DNA from: CALAZP01 sp041164265
Lineage (GTDB): Bacteria > Bacteroidota > Bacteroidia > Chitinophagales > Saprospiraceae
Length of the DNA stretch: 18,125 nucleotides
Direction: 5' to 3'
Assembly: GCA_041164265.1 (NCBI GenBank)
Contig: JBEAPR010000112.1
Location: 1 to 18,125, forward strand
How positions within the stretch are numbered: the first letter of the stretch is position 1; each line of letters starts with the position of its first letter. The position numbers and the translations under genes are program-made. This document shows, in pieces, positions 8,685 to 17,005 of this stretch. The notes beneath the pieces were generated by a model. That model was not told where the DNA came from. It made no database searches and saw nothing but the letters and a program-made list of their open reading frames with translations.

Positions 8685-10415
8685 TTAAGGATGCAGTATT
8701 ATTCTTTTGGCGCCAGTAGCACTAGGAGTTATAATTTGCAAGAAATATATTCCTGATTGTTGTGCTGAAAGGTTTATTTCCTTTGAATACTGATTTGTTT
8801 TTCCTGCATCAAAAGTATGAACCAATTGGCCATTTAGATTAAACAAATTGAGTTGAATGTCTTCAGTTTGGTCTAGGTTCAGCTCTATTCTCAACACGCC
8901 TCTCGTCGGATTTGGATAGACCGATAAATGTTCTGAAGTTAATTCATCCATCCTTTTAGACAATAGGCCAATATTGATGGGAGTTTCAAATGAACAACCA
9001 AAAACATCTTTCATCGTCAAAATGTAGGTTCCGGTTCCTACATTGATTAATGTTCTTCCTTCTTGGCCATTGCTCCAAAAATATTCTAAGTAGTCGCTAT
9101 ACTCCAATGGGGCGTTAACAATAATCCCACCATCTTTTGCTCCTACACTAGTCTCTGGTACTGTTGAGATTTCTATATTCGGGGGAGCCTCACATCCAAA
9201 AATTCCCACATTGTCAATGTCGAGCCAATAATCTCCCGTCCCGTGAACCGCTCTAATTGCAATTTTAACATATTCCCCAGCAAACGCTTCCAACGATAGT
9301 CTTATGGTTTGCATTTCCGATGAAATTTCTTGGTTGCCACTATTGATAGTATAAATATTTTCAAATTGGTTACCACAATCAGAAGATACTTCTACTACAA
9401 TATAATCTCCATTACTCATAGTATGTGGCACAGATCCATCCGTTTCAAAAGAGGTAAGGCGATAATCGAAGGTTATTGAATCTCCTTCTCTTATTAGTCC
9501 AAAACTGGGTAGTATAATTTCCGCTGTGCTTCCAGTTTCATAAAGGTTAAAAGCTAATACTTGGCTGGTATTTCCATGCGTCGATGAATAAATAGAGTTG
9601 GGGGATATAAACCAATCCGACAACCAACTATTTTCTTCAAAATCCTCTAAAAATGGCAGCTTTCTCGCTCTCTGATAAGTGTAATATACGGTGTCATTTT
9701 GTATATTCTCATCATTATTTAAAACCACCCATGCTTTAATCTGCAAGTCATCATCCGATAAAGAATTGAATGGTGTTCTAAATAAATAAGAACTTGTTGT
9801 ACCCGGTTGAACGGATAATCCGCTGAGCGATTCAATAACAGGCGCCTCTGAATTAACTTGATATCCAAACCTAAGGTTGCTAATGTTAAAAATACCTCGA
9901 TTAGCAAACTCTATTCTTATTTGGTCATCCACTGAACCGCAATTCGAATTTTGTATGTTCACAGCTGTTAAAGCAACGGCATCTCTATTATTAGGTTCAC
10001 TTATAGCAAATTGGTCCAATCCTACTCCCTCTCCGGTAATCGCATCGTCTGTTTCCAAAACAAACCTTAATCTAACAGCGGGTTCCCCTGCTAAGCCTAC
10101 TAACCTTATAGAGGAATATTGCCAAGTACTGAAGGCTCTTCCTCCAGTACCTGTCCATGCTTTTTTTGTGAGATTATTATATCCATTGAAATCAGAAGTC
10201 TTAGTATCTAATTTTTCCCAATTGCTGCCATCATCTATGCTATATTCCAACCATAAAAAATCATAATTTTCTTCTAAGTCTAACCACATGTTAAAAGAGA
10301 AAAAAGGATCCCGGTCTAAATTTGAAAAATCCAAACATGGGCTATACAAATAAGCCGTTTCTTCATTCTGATAATATCCGTTTAAATTAGTTGCCCAACA
10401 TTTACTTCCGATTCC
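8685..10415 (-). CDS. C-terminal part of a frameshifted T9SS-exported multidomain surface protein
   Basis: The frame is open from about base 10415 down to 8685; a TTG at 10349 gives 554 residues, but it is probably not a real start, because upstream in-frame sequence reads GIGSKCWATNLNGYYQNEET, a conserved entry into a jelly-roll domain common in Bacteroidota adhesins. In order, counted from 10349: the rest of a MAM/jelly-roll-like domain to about 120; a CARDB-like Ig domain (about 123-225); a second jelly-roll-like domain (about 230-385, ending in DIDNVGIFGC); an SprB-like repeat (about 400-455, with YFWSNGQEGRTLINVGTGTY); and a T9SS sorting domain over the last 80 residues (LSVYPNPTRG, then SGIYFLQI). 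The frame has no signal peptide of its own, so without the N-terminal half just upstream it could not be exported. Ligand and function are unknown. Confidence 0.85.
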   Translation of the reverse strand, partial: GIGSKCWATNLNGYYQNEETAYLYSPCLDFSNLDRDPFFSFNMWLDLEENYDFLWLEYSIDDGSNWEKLDTKTSDFNGYNNLTKKAWTGTGGRAFSTWQYSSIRLVGLAGEPAVRLRFVLETDDAITGEGVGLDQFAISEPNNRDAVALTAVNIQNSNCGSVDDQIRIEFANRGIFNISNLRFGYQVNSEAPVIESLSGLSVQPGTTSSYLFRTPFNSLSDDDLQIKAWVVLNNDENIQNDTVYYTYQRARKLPFLEDFEENSWLSDWFISPNSIYSSTHGNTSQVLAFNLYETGSTAEIILPSFGLIREGDSITFDYRLTSFETDGSVPHTMSNGDYIVVEVSSDCGNQFENIYTINSGNQEISSEMQTIRLSLEAFAGEYVKIAIRAVHGTGDYWLDIDNVGIFGCEAPPNIEISTVPETSVGAKDGGIIVNAPLEYSDYLEYFWSNGQEGRTLINVGTGTYILTMKDVFGCSFETPINIGLLSKRMDELTSEHLSVYPNPTRGVLRIELNLDQTEDIQLNLFNLNGQLVHTFDAGKTNQYSKEINLSAQQSGIYFLQIITPSATGAKRIILHP

Positions 10416-11584
10416 TCAGTATTTAATAAAGCTCCTTGTGGAATACCATATTCCCAAGTACTAGTTTTGATGGGTGCCGTCGTCCATCCTTCCTGACTTT
10501 GCTCCAACTCTGCTAAATAGGGATACTCTTGTATAATTGGAATACTGGTGACCATTAAAGAAAATGTATCATTTTTCATATTTGAATCATCTGGAACCTC
10601 TGTCCACGCTTTAACCTCATATGTTTTCTTTTCTGAAAAATCAAATTTTTGATCAAAAGATATCGTATACGAACTATCCATTCCCAAAACACCTGTATAG
10701 TAACCATCCAATGGAATATTGATATTGGCCTCCTCTCCATCTACACTAAATTTAAACTCAAATAAAGCTTGTGGATCAGCTCCGTAATTGGTCATTGTTA
10801 CCCATATCTCTTCGTTTTGCTCTAAATCACAAGCGCTAATAGGCATTGAAATGTCTGATATACCCACATCTACTGAACGTCTAGTCGTAAAATTTTCTGG
10901 TCCCAAAATCCTGCTAGTGTCTCCAGGGCCACATACAACCATTACCTCAATTTCATAGGACGTATTTTCTTGTAATCCATTCAGATTCACTTTCTCTCCA
11001 ATATTTTTAAATACCCTAGAACCTGATAAAAAGTCCTCCGATTCTTTCAACAATACCTGAACTGCTCCATTTTCATTGGGGTGCGCCAAACTCACTTCAG
11101 CTGAGGTAGCCTTGATGGACCTGATAAAAATTCCTTCCGTCGCTGAAACTAGACAGCTAGGACATTTAACAATGGCGTTGTACACCATACCCGCCATTGG
11201 AAACACCCCTTGTGATAATATCTCAAACCCTTCAGAATCATATAAGGTGTATGCATTTTCAATATCTTGAATTCCTCCAGACTGGTATAGCAAAGAAATT
11301 TGATCTCCTTCTTTAACTAGTATAGGCACCTTATTATAACCTCCATTATCCATCAAATCATCTAATTTATAAATCGCCGTGTCTTCATTGATAATTACCG
11401 TCACCGCTGCACCATTATTCCAGCCATCACCCCCAAAATCAATCATTTCTAACATATACTCACAATTTTGTGCTGACAAGTTAACCACACTCAACAAGCA
11501 GCAAAAAATTGACAGCACCATTCCTTTATTCATAACTTTCATCATAAATATTTTTGTATATGGACTAAAATTAATATTTTTCAT
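10382..11584 (-). CDS. N-terminal part of the same frameshifted T9SS-exported surface protein
   Basis: This 400-residue frame carries a signal peptide (MVLSIFCCLLSVVNLSAQ, cleaved before or near QNC), then a domain starting CEYMLEMIDFGGDGWNNGAA, a GDGWN-type module often found at the start of Bacteroidota surface proteins. A fibronectin-III-like region follows (about 150-232, ending ENFTTRR), then a CARDB-like Ig domain (about 235-345) and the beginning of a jelly-roll domain (QEGWTTAPIKTSTWEYGIPQ). It ends abruptly in an out-of-frame tail at 10382, while its expected continuation is in the -1 frame from base 10415. The listed ATG is followed by ATGs at 11545, 11542 and 11533; one of these is a more natural start, as the signal peptide begins there. 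It is divergent from the MerR gene, 98 bases away. Function is unknown; adhesion is a guess from the modules. Confidence 0.85.
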   Translation of the reverse strand: MKNINFSPYTKIFMMKVMNKGMVLSIFCCLLSVVNLSAQNCEYMLEMIDFGGDGWNNGAAVTVIINEDTAIYKLDDLMDNGGYNKVPILVKEGDQISLLYQSGGIQDIENAYTLYDSEGFEILSQGVFPMAGMVYNAIVKCPSCLVSATEGIFIRSIKATSAEVSLAHPNENGAVQVLLKESEDFLSGSRVFKNIGEKVNLNGLQENTSYEIEVMVVCGPGDTSRILGPENFTTRRSVDVGISDISMPISACDLEQNEEIWVTMTNYGADPQALFEFKFSVDGEEANINIPLDGYYTGVLGMDSSYTISFDQKFDFSEKKTYEVKAWTEVPDDSNMKNDTFSLMVTSIPIIQEYPYLAELEQSQEGWTTAPIKTSTWEYGIPQGALLNTEESEVNVGQLI

Positions 11585-11682
11585 TAGTTAAACTTTTTCA
11601 ATAGATATATGTTTTCCCCTATTGTGACCTTCGGGTTTTTTACAATTTACAATTATTTTGGTCATTCTTTACCTGGCAAATT

Positions 11683-12591
11683 GTGGCGGTATATTCGATA
11701 AAAGATTTAGAAAGACTGTCTGGTATTAAAGCGCACACTCTAAGAATGTGGGAACAACGCTATGGGCTGCTTGTACCCCTAAGAACAAAGACCAATATTA
11801 GATACTACCAAGATAGCGACCTTAAATTACTATTAAATATTGTAGTACTAAATCAGAATGGATATAAAATATCCAAAATAGCCAGCATGAGTAATGAAGA
11901 AATTGCCGATAAAACTCGTGAGCTTTCTCTTCAAACTGAAAATTATTCTAATTATTTAGAAGGTTTAACCCTCGCAATGATGGAGTTAAATGAAAATAAG
12001 TTCGAAAAATTACTCAATAGATATACCCAAGAGAATGGGTTTATGCAAACTATTTTGGAGCTTATATACCCATTTTTAGATAGATTGCGAGTTCTTTGGC
12101 TTACCGGTTCCGTTAATTCATTACAAGAACATTTCATCACACAACTAATAAAGCGTAAGCTAATTTCAGCAATTGATGGAATCAAAAATAATCTAACTAC
12201 CAATACTCCTACTTTCATTCTTTATCTCCCAGAAGGAGATAAACAAGAATTGAGTCTGCTTTTTCTCCATTACATTTTGCGCTCGCGTAATTTCCCTGTG
12301 CTATATCTTGGTCCAAATATTACATTAAGTGATCTTAAGAATATACAAAACGACCAAAAAAACTTTTGTGTCTTTACTATTCTATCCGAACACTTTAATG
12401 CTGAACCCATACAGAATTACGTTTTAAAACTTGAAGCGATTTTTCCCCAATCCAAAATATTCTTATCCGGATATCAAGTAATCGCTCAACCCTTAAAAAC
12501 TAATAAAAATACCGTTGTAGTGAATGGACTACAACAAACTCTTGAACAAATTGAGCAAATAAAATCCCATTCTCGATTTTCAGACAATTAA
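11683..12591 (+). CDS. MerR-family regulator with degenerate cobalamin-binding-type C-terminal domain
   Basis: The start is GTG, giving 302 residues. Residues 1-70 form a MerR winged helix-turn-helix (SIKDLERLSGIKAHTLRMWE, then RYGLLVPLRTKTNIRYY). The rest resembles the CarH/LitR light-sensing regulators: a four-helix region (about 88-170) keeping the W-x9-EH motif (W139, E149, H150), then a Rossmann-like region (about 175-300) with VLYLGPNITLSDL. At the site where CarH-type proteins have E-x-H-E-x-G, whose His ligates the cobalamin cobalt, this protein has DKQELS (186-191), so His is Gln188 and Gly is Ser191. Classical base-off/His-on cobalamin binding is therefore doubtful. No carotenoid genes are nearby; the neighbours are an acyl-CoA ligase 63 bases downstream and a divergent surface-protein gene. 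DNA target and signal are unknown. Confidence 0.9.
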   Translation: MAVYSIKDLERLSGIKAHTLRMWEQRYGLLVPLRTKTNIRYYQDSDLKLLLNIVVLNQNGYKISKIASMSNEEIADKTRELSLQTENYSNYLEGLTLAMMELNENKFEKLLNRYTQENGFMQTILELIYPFLDRLRVLWLTGSVNSLQEHFITQLIKRKLISAIDGIKNNLTTNTPTFILYLPEGDKQELSLLFLHYILRSRNFPVLYLGPNITLSDLKNIQNDQKNFCVFTILSEHFNAEPIQNYVLKLEAIFPQSKIFLSGYQVIAQPLKTNKNTVVVNGLQQTLEQIEQIKSHSRFSDN

Positions 12592-12600
12592 CCATTTTTT

Positions 12601-12631
12601 TTTGTGATTCAGGCAAATTATACTATCTTCC
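12601..12631 (+). promoter_or_regulatory. Candidate promoter for the acyl-CoA ligase gene
   Basis: TTTG at 12601-12604 matches the Bacteroidota -33 element, followed by a 19-base spacer and TATCTTCC at 12624-12631, which matches TAnnTTTG at four of the six fixed positions. The predicted start would be near 12637, about 18 bases before the ATG. It lies in the 63-base gap after the MerR gene, so the ligase could be transcribed alone as well as by readthrough. The -7 match is imperfect. Confidence 0.35.
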
Positions 12632-12654
12632 TAGTGCCATAAATCCAAATAAAA

Positions 12655-14478
12655 ATGAACCCCAAAAGAACTTTCGACTTCATTCATTTCCAAAATGAGC
12701 ATTTTCCCCAAAATAAAGCTTTCGGATATCGGTATAATCAAGAATGGGAATATTTTTCTACCGGTGAAATTATTAATCTTGCTAATGAGCTGAGTTCCGG
12801 TTTGTTAAACCTTGGGGTTCAAAAAGGAGACAAGATTGCTATTGCTACCTATCAAAATCGTCCAGAATGGACCATAATTGATATTGCCATTCAACAGATT
12901 GGTGCAATCAATGTACCTGTATACCCCACTATAAGTGCCAAAGAATATGAATACATCTTCAATGATGCAGGCGTTTCAATAGTTTTCGTCGGCAAGGATG
13001 ATCTTTATGAAAAAGTTAGCTCTGCTCAAAAATTTGTTCCGTCACTTCAACACATCATTGCTTTAGACCCTAATGATCACGCCCCACACTGGCGATCTAT
13101 TTGCCAAACTCCAAATATAAAATCTTTAGAATCACTTAAATCTACCATCTCCGAAGATGAATTAGCAACAATTATTTATACATCGGGCACAACCGGAAAC
13201 CCAAAGGGTGTAATGTTGTCTCACTCAAATATTGTAAGTAATGTTGTTGCAATCTCTCCCATTTCCCCGATTAGTATAGGGGATGTCGTTTTAAGTTTCT
13301 TGCCACTTTGTCATATTTTTGAAAGAACTGCATCTTATCACTACGCTTTTAAGGGATGTAACGTGGTGTTCTGTGGTACTGATGAGTTGGGAGGAGAAGA
13401 TGGGATGCTTCAAACGGTCAAGCCTCATTTCTTTACCACCGTTCCTCGGCTTTTAGAGAAGGTATACGAAAAGATATACAACAAAGGACTTGAACTTACT
13501 GGTTTAAAAAACAAGCTTTTTTTCTGGGCGTTAAACTTAACAGAAGATTACGAGTATGACCTCCAAAGAGGGTTAAAAAACAAGTTTCAATTTGCCATTG
13601 CGGATAAATTAATTTTTAGCAAATGGAGGGCTGCCCTTGGTGGGAGAGTTCGGGGAATATTAACGGGGGCAGCTCCATGTCCAGAAAAGATGATAAAAAT
13701 TTTCTCTGCTGCAGGTATTCCAATTAGAGAAGGGTATGGGCTTACGGAAACTTCTCCAGGGTTATGTATTGGAAGATTTGAACCACATAAAGCCCTTATT
13801 GGAACTGTTGGTCCTTGCCTAGACAAGGTTTCTATATTCATCGATACTTCAGAAGGCACTTATTTAGAAGGGGAAGGAGAAATATTAGCATCCGGTCCTA
13901 ATATAATGCTTGGATATTACAACAAACCTCAGGAAACACAAGATGTAATGAAGACTATTAATGGTGTATCTTGGTTTAAAACAGGTGATATTGGCAAATT
14001 AATAACTCAAAAGAATGGAATCAGTTTTTTGAAAATTACTGACCGAAAGAAAGAGCTTATAAAAACCTCTGGGGGTAAATATGTTGCCCCTGCACCCATT
14101 GAAAATGCACTCAAAGAGAATTTTCTAATCGAACAGGCCATGATTGTAGGTGAAAGTAAGAGGTTCGTTTCTGCTTTAATAGTACCCTCGCATGAGGCAC
14201 TAGAAAAAGAACTAAAAAACAAAGGCCTTACTATTAAAGTGGAGAATAATTTGGATAACCCAATAATCATAGAAATATTTCAACGAATAATTAACGAAGT
14301 AAACAGTGAACTAGGACGGGTAGAACAAATCAAAAAATTTGCCATAGTCTCCGGTAGTTGGGAACCATCTAAAAGCGATGGCTCTCAAGCCGAATTAACA
14401 CCAACTATGAAATTAAAAAGAAGGGTTATTCTCGATAAATATCAAAATAATATCAACCAATTATATGCGATTGATTAA
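12655..14478 (+). CDS. Long-chain fatty acid-CoA ligase (AMP-forming)
   Basis: The 607-residue product is an adenylate-forming enzyme of the long-chain acyl-CoA synthetase type, which activates free fatty acids with ATP and CoA for degradation or lipid synthesis. Motifs are in the right order: the ATP-binding loop YTSGTTGNPKG at 175-185, GYGLTET at 360-366, TGD at 443-445 with the Asp that binds the AMP ribose, the hinge DRKKELIKTSGGKY at 463-476, and a C-terminal PTMKLKRR at 583-590 whose Lys586 corresponds to the catalytic A10 lysine. No signal peptide or membrane segment is seen, so it is cytoplasmic or peripheral at the membrane. It follows the MerR gene by 63 bases and may be its target. 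Chain-length preference cannot be read from the sequence. Confidence 0.93.
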   Translation: MNPKRTFDFIHFQNEHFPQNKAFGYRYNQEWEYFSTGEIINLANELSSGLLNLGVQKGDKIAIATYQNRPEWTIIDIAIQQIGAINVPVYPTISAKEYEYIFNDAGVSIVFVGKDDLYEKVSSAQKFVPSLQHIIALDPNDHAPHWRSICQTPNIKSLESLKSTISEDELATIIYTSGTTGNPKGVMLSHSNIVSNVVAISPISPISIGDVVLSFLPLCHIFERTASYHYAFKGCNVVFCGTDELGGEDGMLQTVKPHFFTTVPRLLEKVYEKIYNKGLELTGLKNKLFFWALNLTEDYEYDLQRGLKNKFQFAIADKLIFSKWRAALGGRVRGILTGAAPCPEKMIKIFSAAGIPIREGYGLTETSPGLCIGRFEPHKALIGTVGPCLDKVSIFIDTSEGTYLEGEGEILASGPNIMLGYYNKPQETQDVMKTINGVSWFKTGDIGKLITQKNGISFLKITDRKKELIKTSGGKYVAPAPIENALKENFLIEQAMIVGESKRFVSALIVPSHEALEKELKNKGLTIKVENNLDNPIIIEIFQRIINEVNSELGRVEQIKKFAIVSGSWEPSKSDGSQAELTPTMKLKRRVILDKYQNNINQLYAID

Positions 14479-14507
14479 TCACATAAATGTTGATAAAATA
14501 TACTTTA

Positions 14508-14630
14508 CTAGAACTCTAATCTAAAATTATACTTGTAAATAGAAACTACCAACACAGCGAGTAAGAAAAATAGTATTAAGAAATACATCAAACAATACCC
14601 TTTTCTGCCTGCATTCTTTACATCTGACAT
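14508..14630 (-). CDS. Predicted 40-residue single-pass membrane protein
   Basis: A short ATG-to-TAG frame lies in the 195-base gap between the acyl-CoA ligase and the PpiD-like gene. Its product begins MSDVKNAGRKGY, followed by a continuous hydrophobic stretch (LMYFLILFFLLAVLVVSIY, residues 14-32) and a short polar tail KYNFRLEF. Positive residues before the stretch suggest an N-in orientation. It starts 43 bases after the stop of the PpiD-like gene on the same strand, so cotranscription is plausible. The layout (charged start, one clean membrane helix, short tail) is that of a real small membrane protein, but in AT-rich DNA such frames also arise by chance. I do not recognise a family. Function unknown. 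Confidence 0.5.
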   Translation of the reverse strand: MSDVKNAGRKGYCLMYFLILFFLLAVLVVSIYKYNFRLEF

Positions 14631-14673
14631 AGGAAAACTGTTTTTTGAAGTTAGTTTATCATTAATTAAACTA

Positions 14674-16809
14674 TTAATAAAATCTAAATCTATTATCCTT
14701 TATTTCAGCATCTTTTTTCATGCTTTCCAATAACCTTAAAGCAGCAATAGATCGGTTTTGTGTAATCATTGCCCGCTTTATATTGGGAGTGTTTGTAGCA
14801 GCGGGTAAAGCAGGCTTTCTTTCTGTTTTTACTAAGTAAACCCCGTTATTACCAATTATCGCTTCAGAAATTTCTCCTACCTCTTGGCTAAAAGCTGCTG
14901 CTATTACTTTTGGTTCATTGCCCATTCCAGGAACGAAACTACTACTTAACGTAACACCAGCCGCATCTTCAACACTTGTGCTATAGGAGGAAGCTGTTTC
15001 TTCTAGACTCTTTCCACTAATTGCTTGGGTCAACAATTGACCCTTCTTGTCATTCATAACCTCAAGCATAATCTCATCTTTCATTGAGGCTAAACTTGGA
15101 ATTCCAGATTTTTGAATGGAAACAATTCCAGCTACAACATATTTGTTATTGTAATAATTGATAGGGTCTTGATAAATATAGATTTCAGGTGATACCTTTC
15201 CGATTTCTTCGCTGAATGCCCATCTTACCAAATCTCTGGAAGATTGGCCTCCTCCCAATGACCCTATGTTGTAATCGTTTTTCTTTATTGAGGATGCGGT
15301 CTCCAAATATAAATCTGAACGGCCTTCAACTGATTTTCTTAAATCATCAATAGTCCTATTGTTACTAGTAAATTCTAACACCTGGTCATACATTTCATTT
15401 TGAGTGTCCTCGGATGGAACAATAGTTTCAGAAAGAATCGCTAATTGAACAGCCTCTGTATTTTTAGTATATCTCCGACCTGTCACCTCGACTAAGTGAA
15501 CTCCGAAATCTGTAGTAACTGTATAGTATTGCCCAGGCTCTGCCTGAAAGAAAATCAAATCATTAAACGGCTTTACCATGGTTCCATTCGCTACATATCC
15601 TAGGTCTCCTCCTGTTGTTCTTGTTCCATCTGAACCATATTGAGCAGCTAAAGAATCAAATGAGTGCGTTCCTGCCTCTAATAAGGCAATTAGACTATCG
15701 ACTCTCTGTTGCGCAGCTGGAAATTCAGCTGGGTTTGTCGCTGATATAAGGATATGTCTGCTTTTAACGGAATCTGGCACAATCTTCTTATCCGTTAATT
15801 TAATTGCCTTATAAGTATTCTGATCTATAAAAGGCCCATTAACTGATCCGACTTCCATCTCAAAAACAAGGTCAGCTATAGATTCTGGAAGTTGCGCCCT
15901 ACTGTAATAAGCCTCATCATAGATACCATAGTTTTGCTCTAAGAAAATTTGAAGATTATCTGTATTCCTTAATTCGGGAATTAATGACTCCATTTTTTCC
16001 TTTATAAGAAGGGAATCCTCGGATGTAGGGTTGACCTCGAAAGTTACGAATTCAATATTCCTCTGCTCTTCTTCTAAATTAAACCTTGCCTGGTTTTTCT
16101 CAAGGAAATTCTCATAATCGGCATCTGTCAAATTAATTTCCTCGTCTGTCACCTCATTGAAAGGGATTTGTACATAAGAAAAATCAATCTGGTGATTTTG
16201 CTCCATATCCATTCTTTCTGCTACCCATGAAGGAGTATACATTCCTTTAGAAACTACTGCTATTAACTTAGATTGTAAGCGGTCCTTAATAATTTCTTTT
16301 TCTTGGTGTCTCCAAAAAGAAGGGAAAGTCGGATTCAACTGCCCAGCTTGAATAGCTGCTTCCATCTGGTTATTGTCAATAACCTGTCTGAAGAACTCCA
16401 ACTGTTGCCTATTTACCATTCCAGGCACGTTAGGATCAGAAAACCTTTGTACTATTACAGGACTCAAGTTCTGTCCAAATTCCAATTCTCTTAATTCTTC
16501 CCTTCCAACTCCTAAGCCTAAATTTGAAGCTTCCTTGTTTACTATAAATTGCTCCACGAAGTAATTCCATAAAGCCTCTCTTCGACCATAAACTTCACTT
16601 GCGGAACCACCATATAACAATTCGTCTGTTCTATTAAATTCTGCCCAATCTAGCTTTTCACCCTCTACCTCTCCGATTATGGTTTGACCACTCCCAAAAA
16701 TACTTTGCTGACCAGAAGTCATGTCCATTAATATGAATCCTCCCAATCCTAAACCAATCAAAACTACTAGTATCCAAGAGTTTTTTCTTATTTTACTAAT
16801 AAGTGCCAT
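14674..16809 (-). CDS. Membrane-anchored peptidyl-prolyl cis-trans isomerase, PpiD/SurA-like
   Basis: The 711-residue product has one N-terminal membrane segment (about residues 11-30, WILVVLIGLGLGGFILMDM) after a basic start, so the bulk is periplasmic. Next come a SurA-N/PpiD-like chaperone region (about 45-240), a parvulin-type rotamase domain (about 345-445, with SRHILIS at 350-356, GGDLGY at 400-405 and FGVHLVEVTG at 435-444), and a long C-terminal region with a second, degenerate rotamase-like stretch near 600-685 (NNGVYLVKTER). PpiD-type proteins assist folding of exported and outer-membrane proteins near the Sec exit. Bacteroidota commonly encode a protein of this size and layout. A near-consensus promoter and a 15-base palindrome lie upstream; a small membrane-protein frame lies downstream. 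The membrane anchor favours PpiD over soluble SurA, but true orthology is not certain. Confidence 0.92.
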   Translation of the reverse strand: MALISKIRKNSWILVVLIGLGLGGFILMDMTSGQQSIFGSGQTIIGEVEGEKLDWAEFNRTDELLYGGSASEVYGRREALWNYFVEQFIVNKEASNLGLGVGREELRELEFGQNLSPVIVQRFSDPNVPGMVNRQQLEFFRQVIDNNQMEAAIQAGQLNPTFPSFWRHQEKEIIKDRLQSKLIAVVSKGMYTPSWVAERMDMEQNHQIDFSYVQIPFNEVTDEEINLTDADYENFLEKNQARFNLEEEQRNIEFVTFEVNPTSEDSLLIKEKMESLIPELRNTDNLQIFLEQNYGIYDEAYYSRAQLPESIADLVFEMEVGSVNGPFIDQNTYKAIKLTDKKIVPDSVKSRHILISATNPAEFPAAQQRVDSLIALLEAGTHSFDSLAAQYGSDGTRTTGGDLGYVANGTMVKPFNDLIFFQAEPGQYYTVTTDFGVHLVEVTGRRYTKNTEAVQLAILSETIVPSEDTQNEMYDQVLEFTSNNRTIDDLRKSVEGRSDLYLETASSIKKNDYNIGSLGGGQSSRDLVRWAFSEEIGKVSPEIYIYQDPINYYNNKYVVAGIVSIQKSGIPSLASMKDEIMLEVMNDKKGQLLTQAISGKSLEETASSYSTSVEDAAGVTLSSSFVPGMGNEPKVIAAAFSQEVGEISEAIIGNNGVYLVKTERKPALPAATNTPNIKRAMITQNRSIAALRLLESMKKDAEIKDNRFRFY

Positions 16810-16859
16810 TCTTCAAGAAGTTATTTATTAAAAATTTCTTTAATTTTTCAAAATTTACC

Positions 16860-16874
16860 CCCGTTTCAAACGGG
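16860..16874. promoter_or_regulatory. 15-base palindrome, possible operator at the PpiD-like gene's transcription start
   Basis: CCCGTTTCAAACGGG has two perfect 7-base arms (16860-16866 and 16868-16874) around a single central C. It lies in the 166-base divergent region between the PpiD-like gene and the DUF4271 gene and is markedly G+C-rich against its surroundings. On the minus strand it begins about 4 bases after the predicted -7 element, so it would cover the transcription start. It could bind a dimeric repressor, or form a short stem at the 5' end of the mRNA. No factor is known to me for this exact site. Confidence 0.4.
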
Positions 16875-16878
16875 TGAG

Positions 16879-16910
16879 CAAAAATAAGTTTTATTCATTA
16901 AATAATCTAA
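16879..16910 (-). promoter_or_regulatory. Candidate promoter of the PpiD-like gene
   Basis: On the minus strand, TATTTTTG (16886-16879) matches TAnnTTTG exactly, and TTAG (16910-16907) lies 20 bases upstream in place of the -33 TTTG (3 of 4). The predicted start is near 16873, giving a 5' leader of roughly 64 bases that begins within the palindrome at 16860-16874. Confidence 0.45.
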
Positions 16911-16951
16911 CTCGAAATTCATCAAATGCGTGAATTATTCCTTACAGTCAT

Positions 16952-16959
16952 TAATTTTG
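16952..16959 (+). promoter_or_regulatory. Candidate -7 element for the DUF4271-hemD transcript
   Basis: TAATTTTG is an exact match to TAnnTTTG, 46 bases before the ATG at 17006. The -33 position holds only a poor match. A start near 16966 would leave a leader of about 40 bases to the ATG, or about 10 to the upstream in-frame TTG at 16976. Confidence 0.35.
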
Positions 16960-17005
16960 TGAAAAAACCAATCTTTTGAGATTTCTGAGCTTTTATTTTT
17001 TGACA

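Noticed and set aside
9877..10266. 129-codon open frame on the plus strand, antisense to the surface protein
   Set aside because: It lies wholly opposite a well-supported gene, has low-complexity Ser/Leu/Pro composition typical of antisense frames, and no recognisable domain.
12595..12603. T9 run just after the MerR stop, resembling a terminator tail
   Set aside because: No stable stem precedes it; it overlaps the -33 part of the candidate promoter for the next gene.
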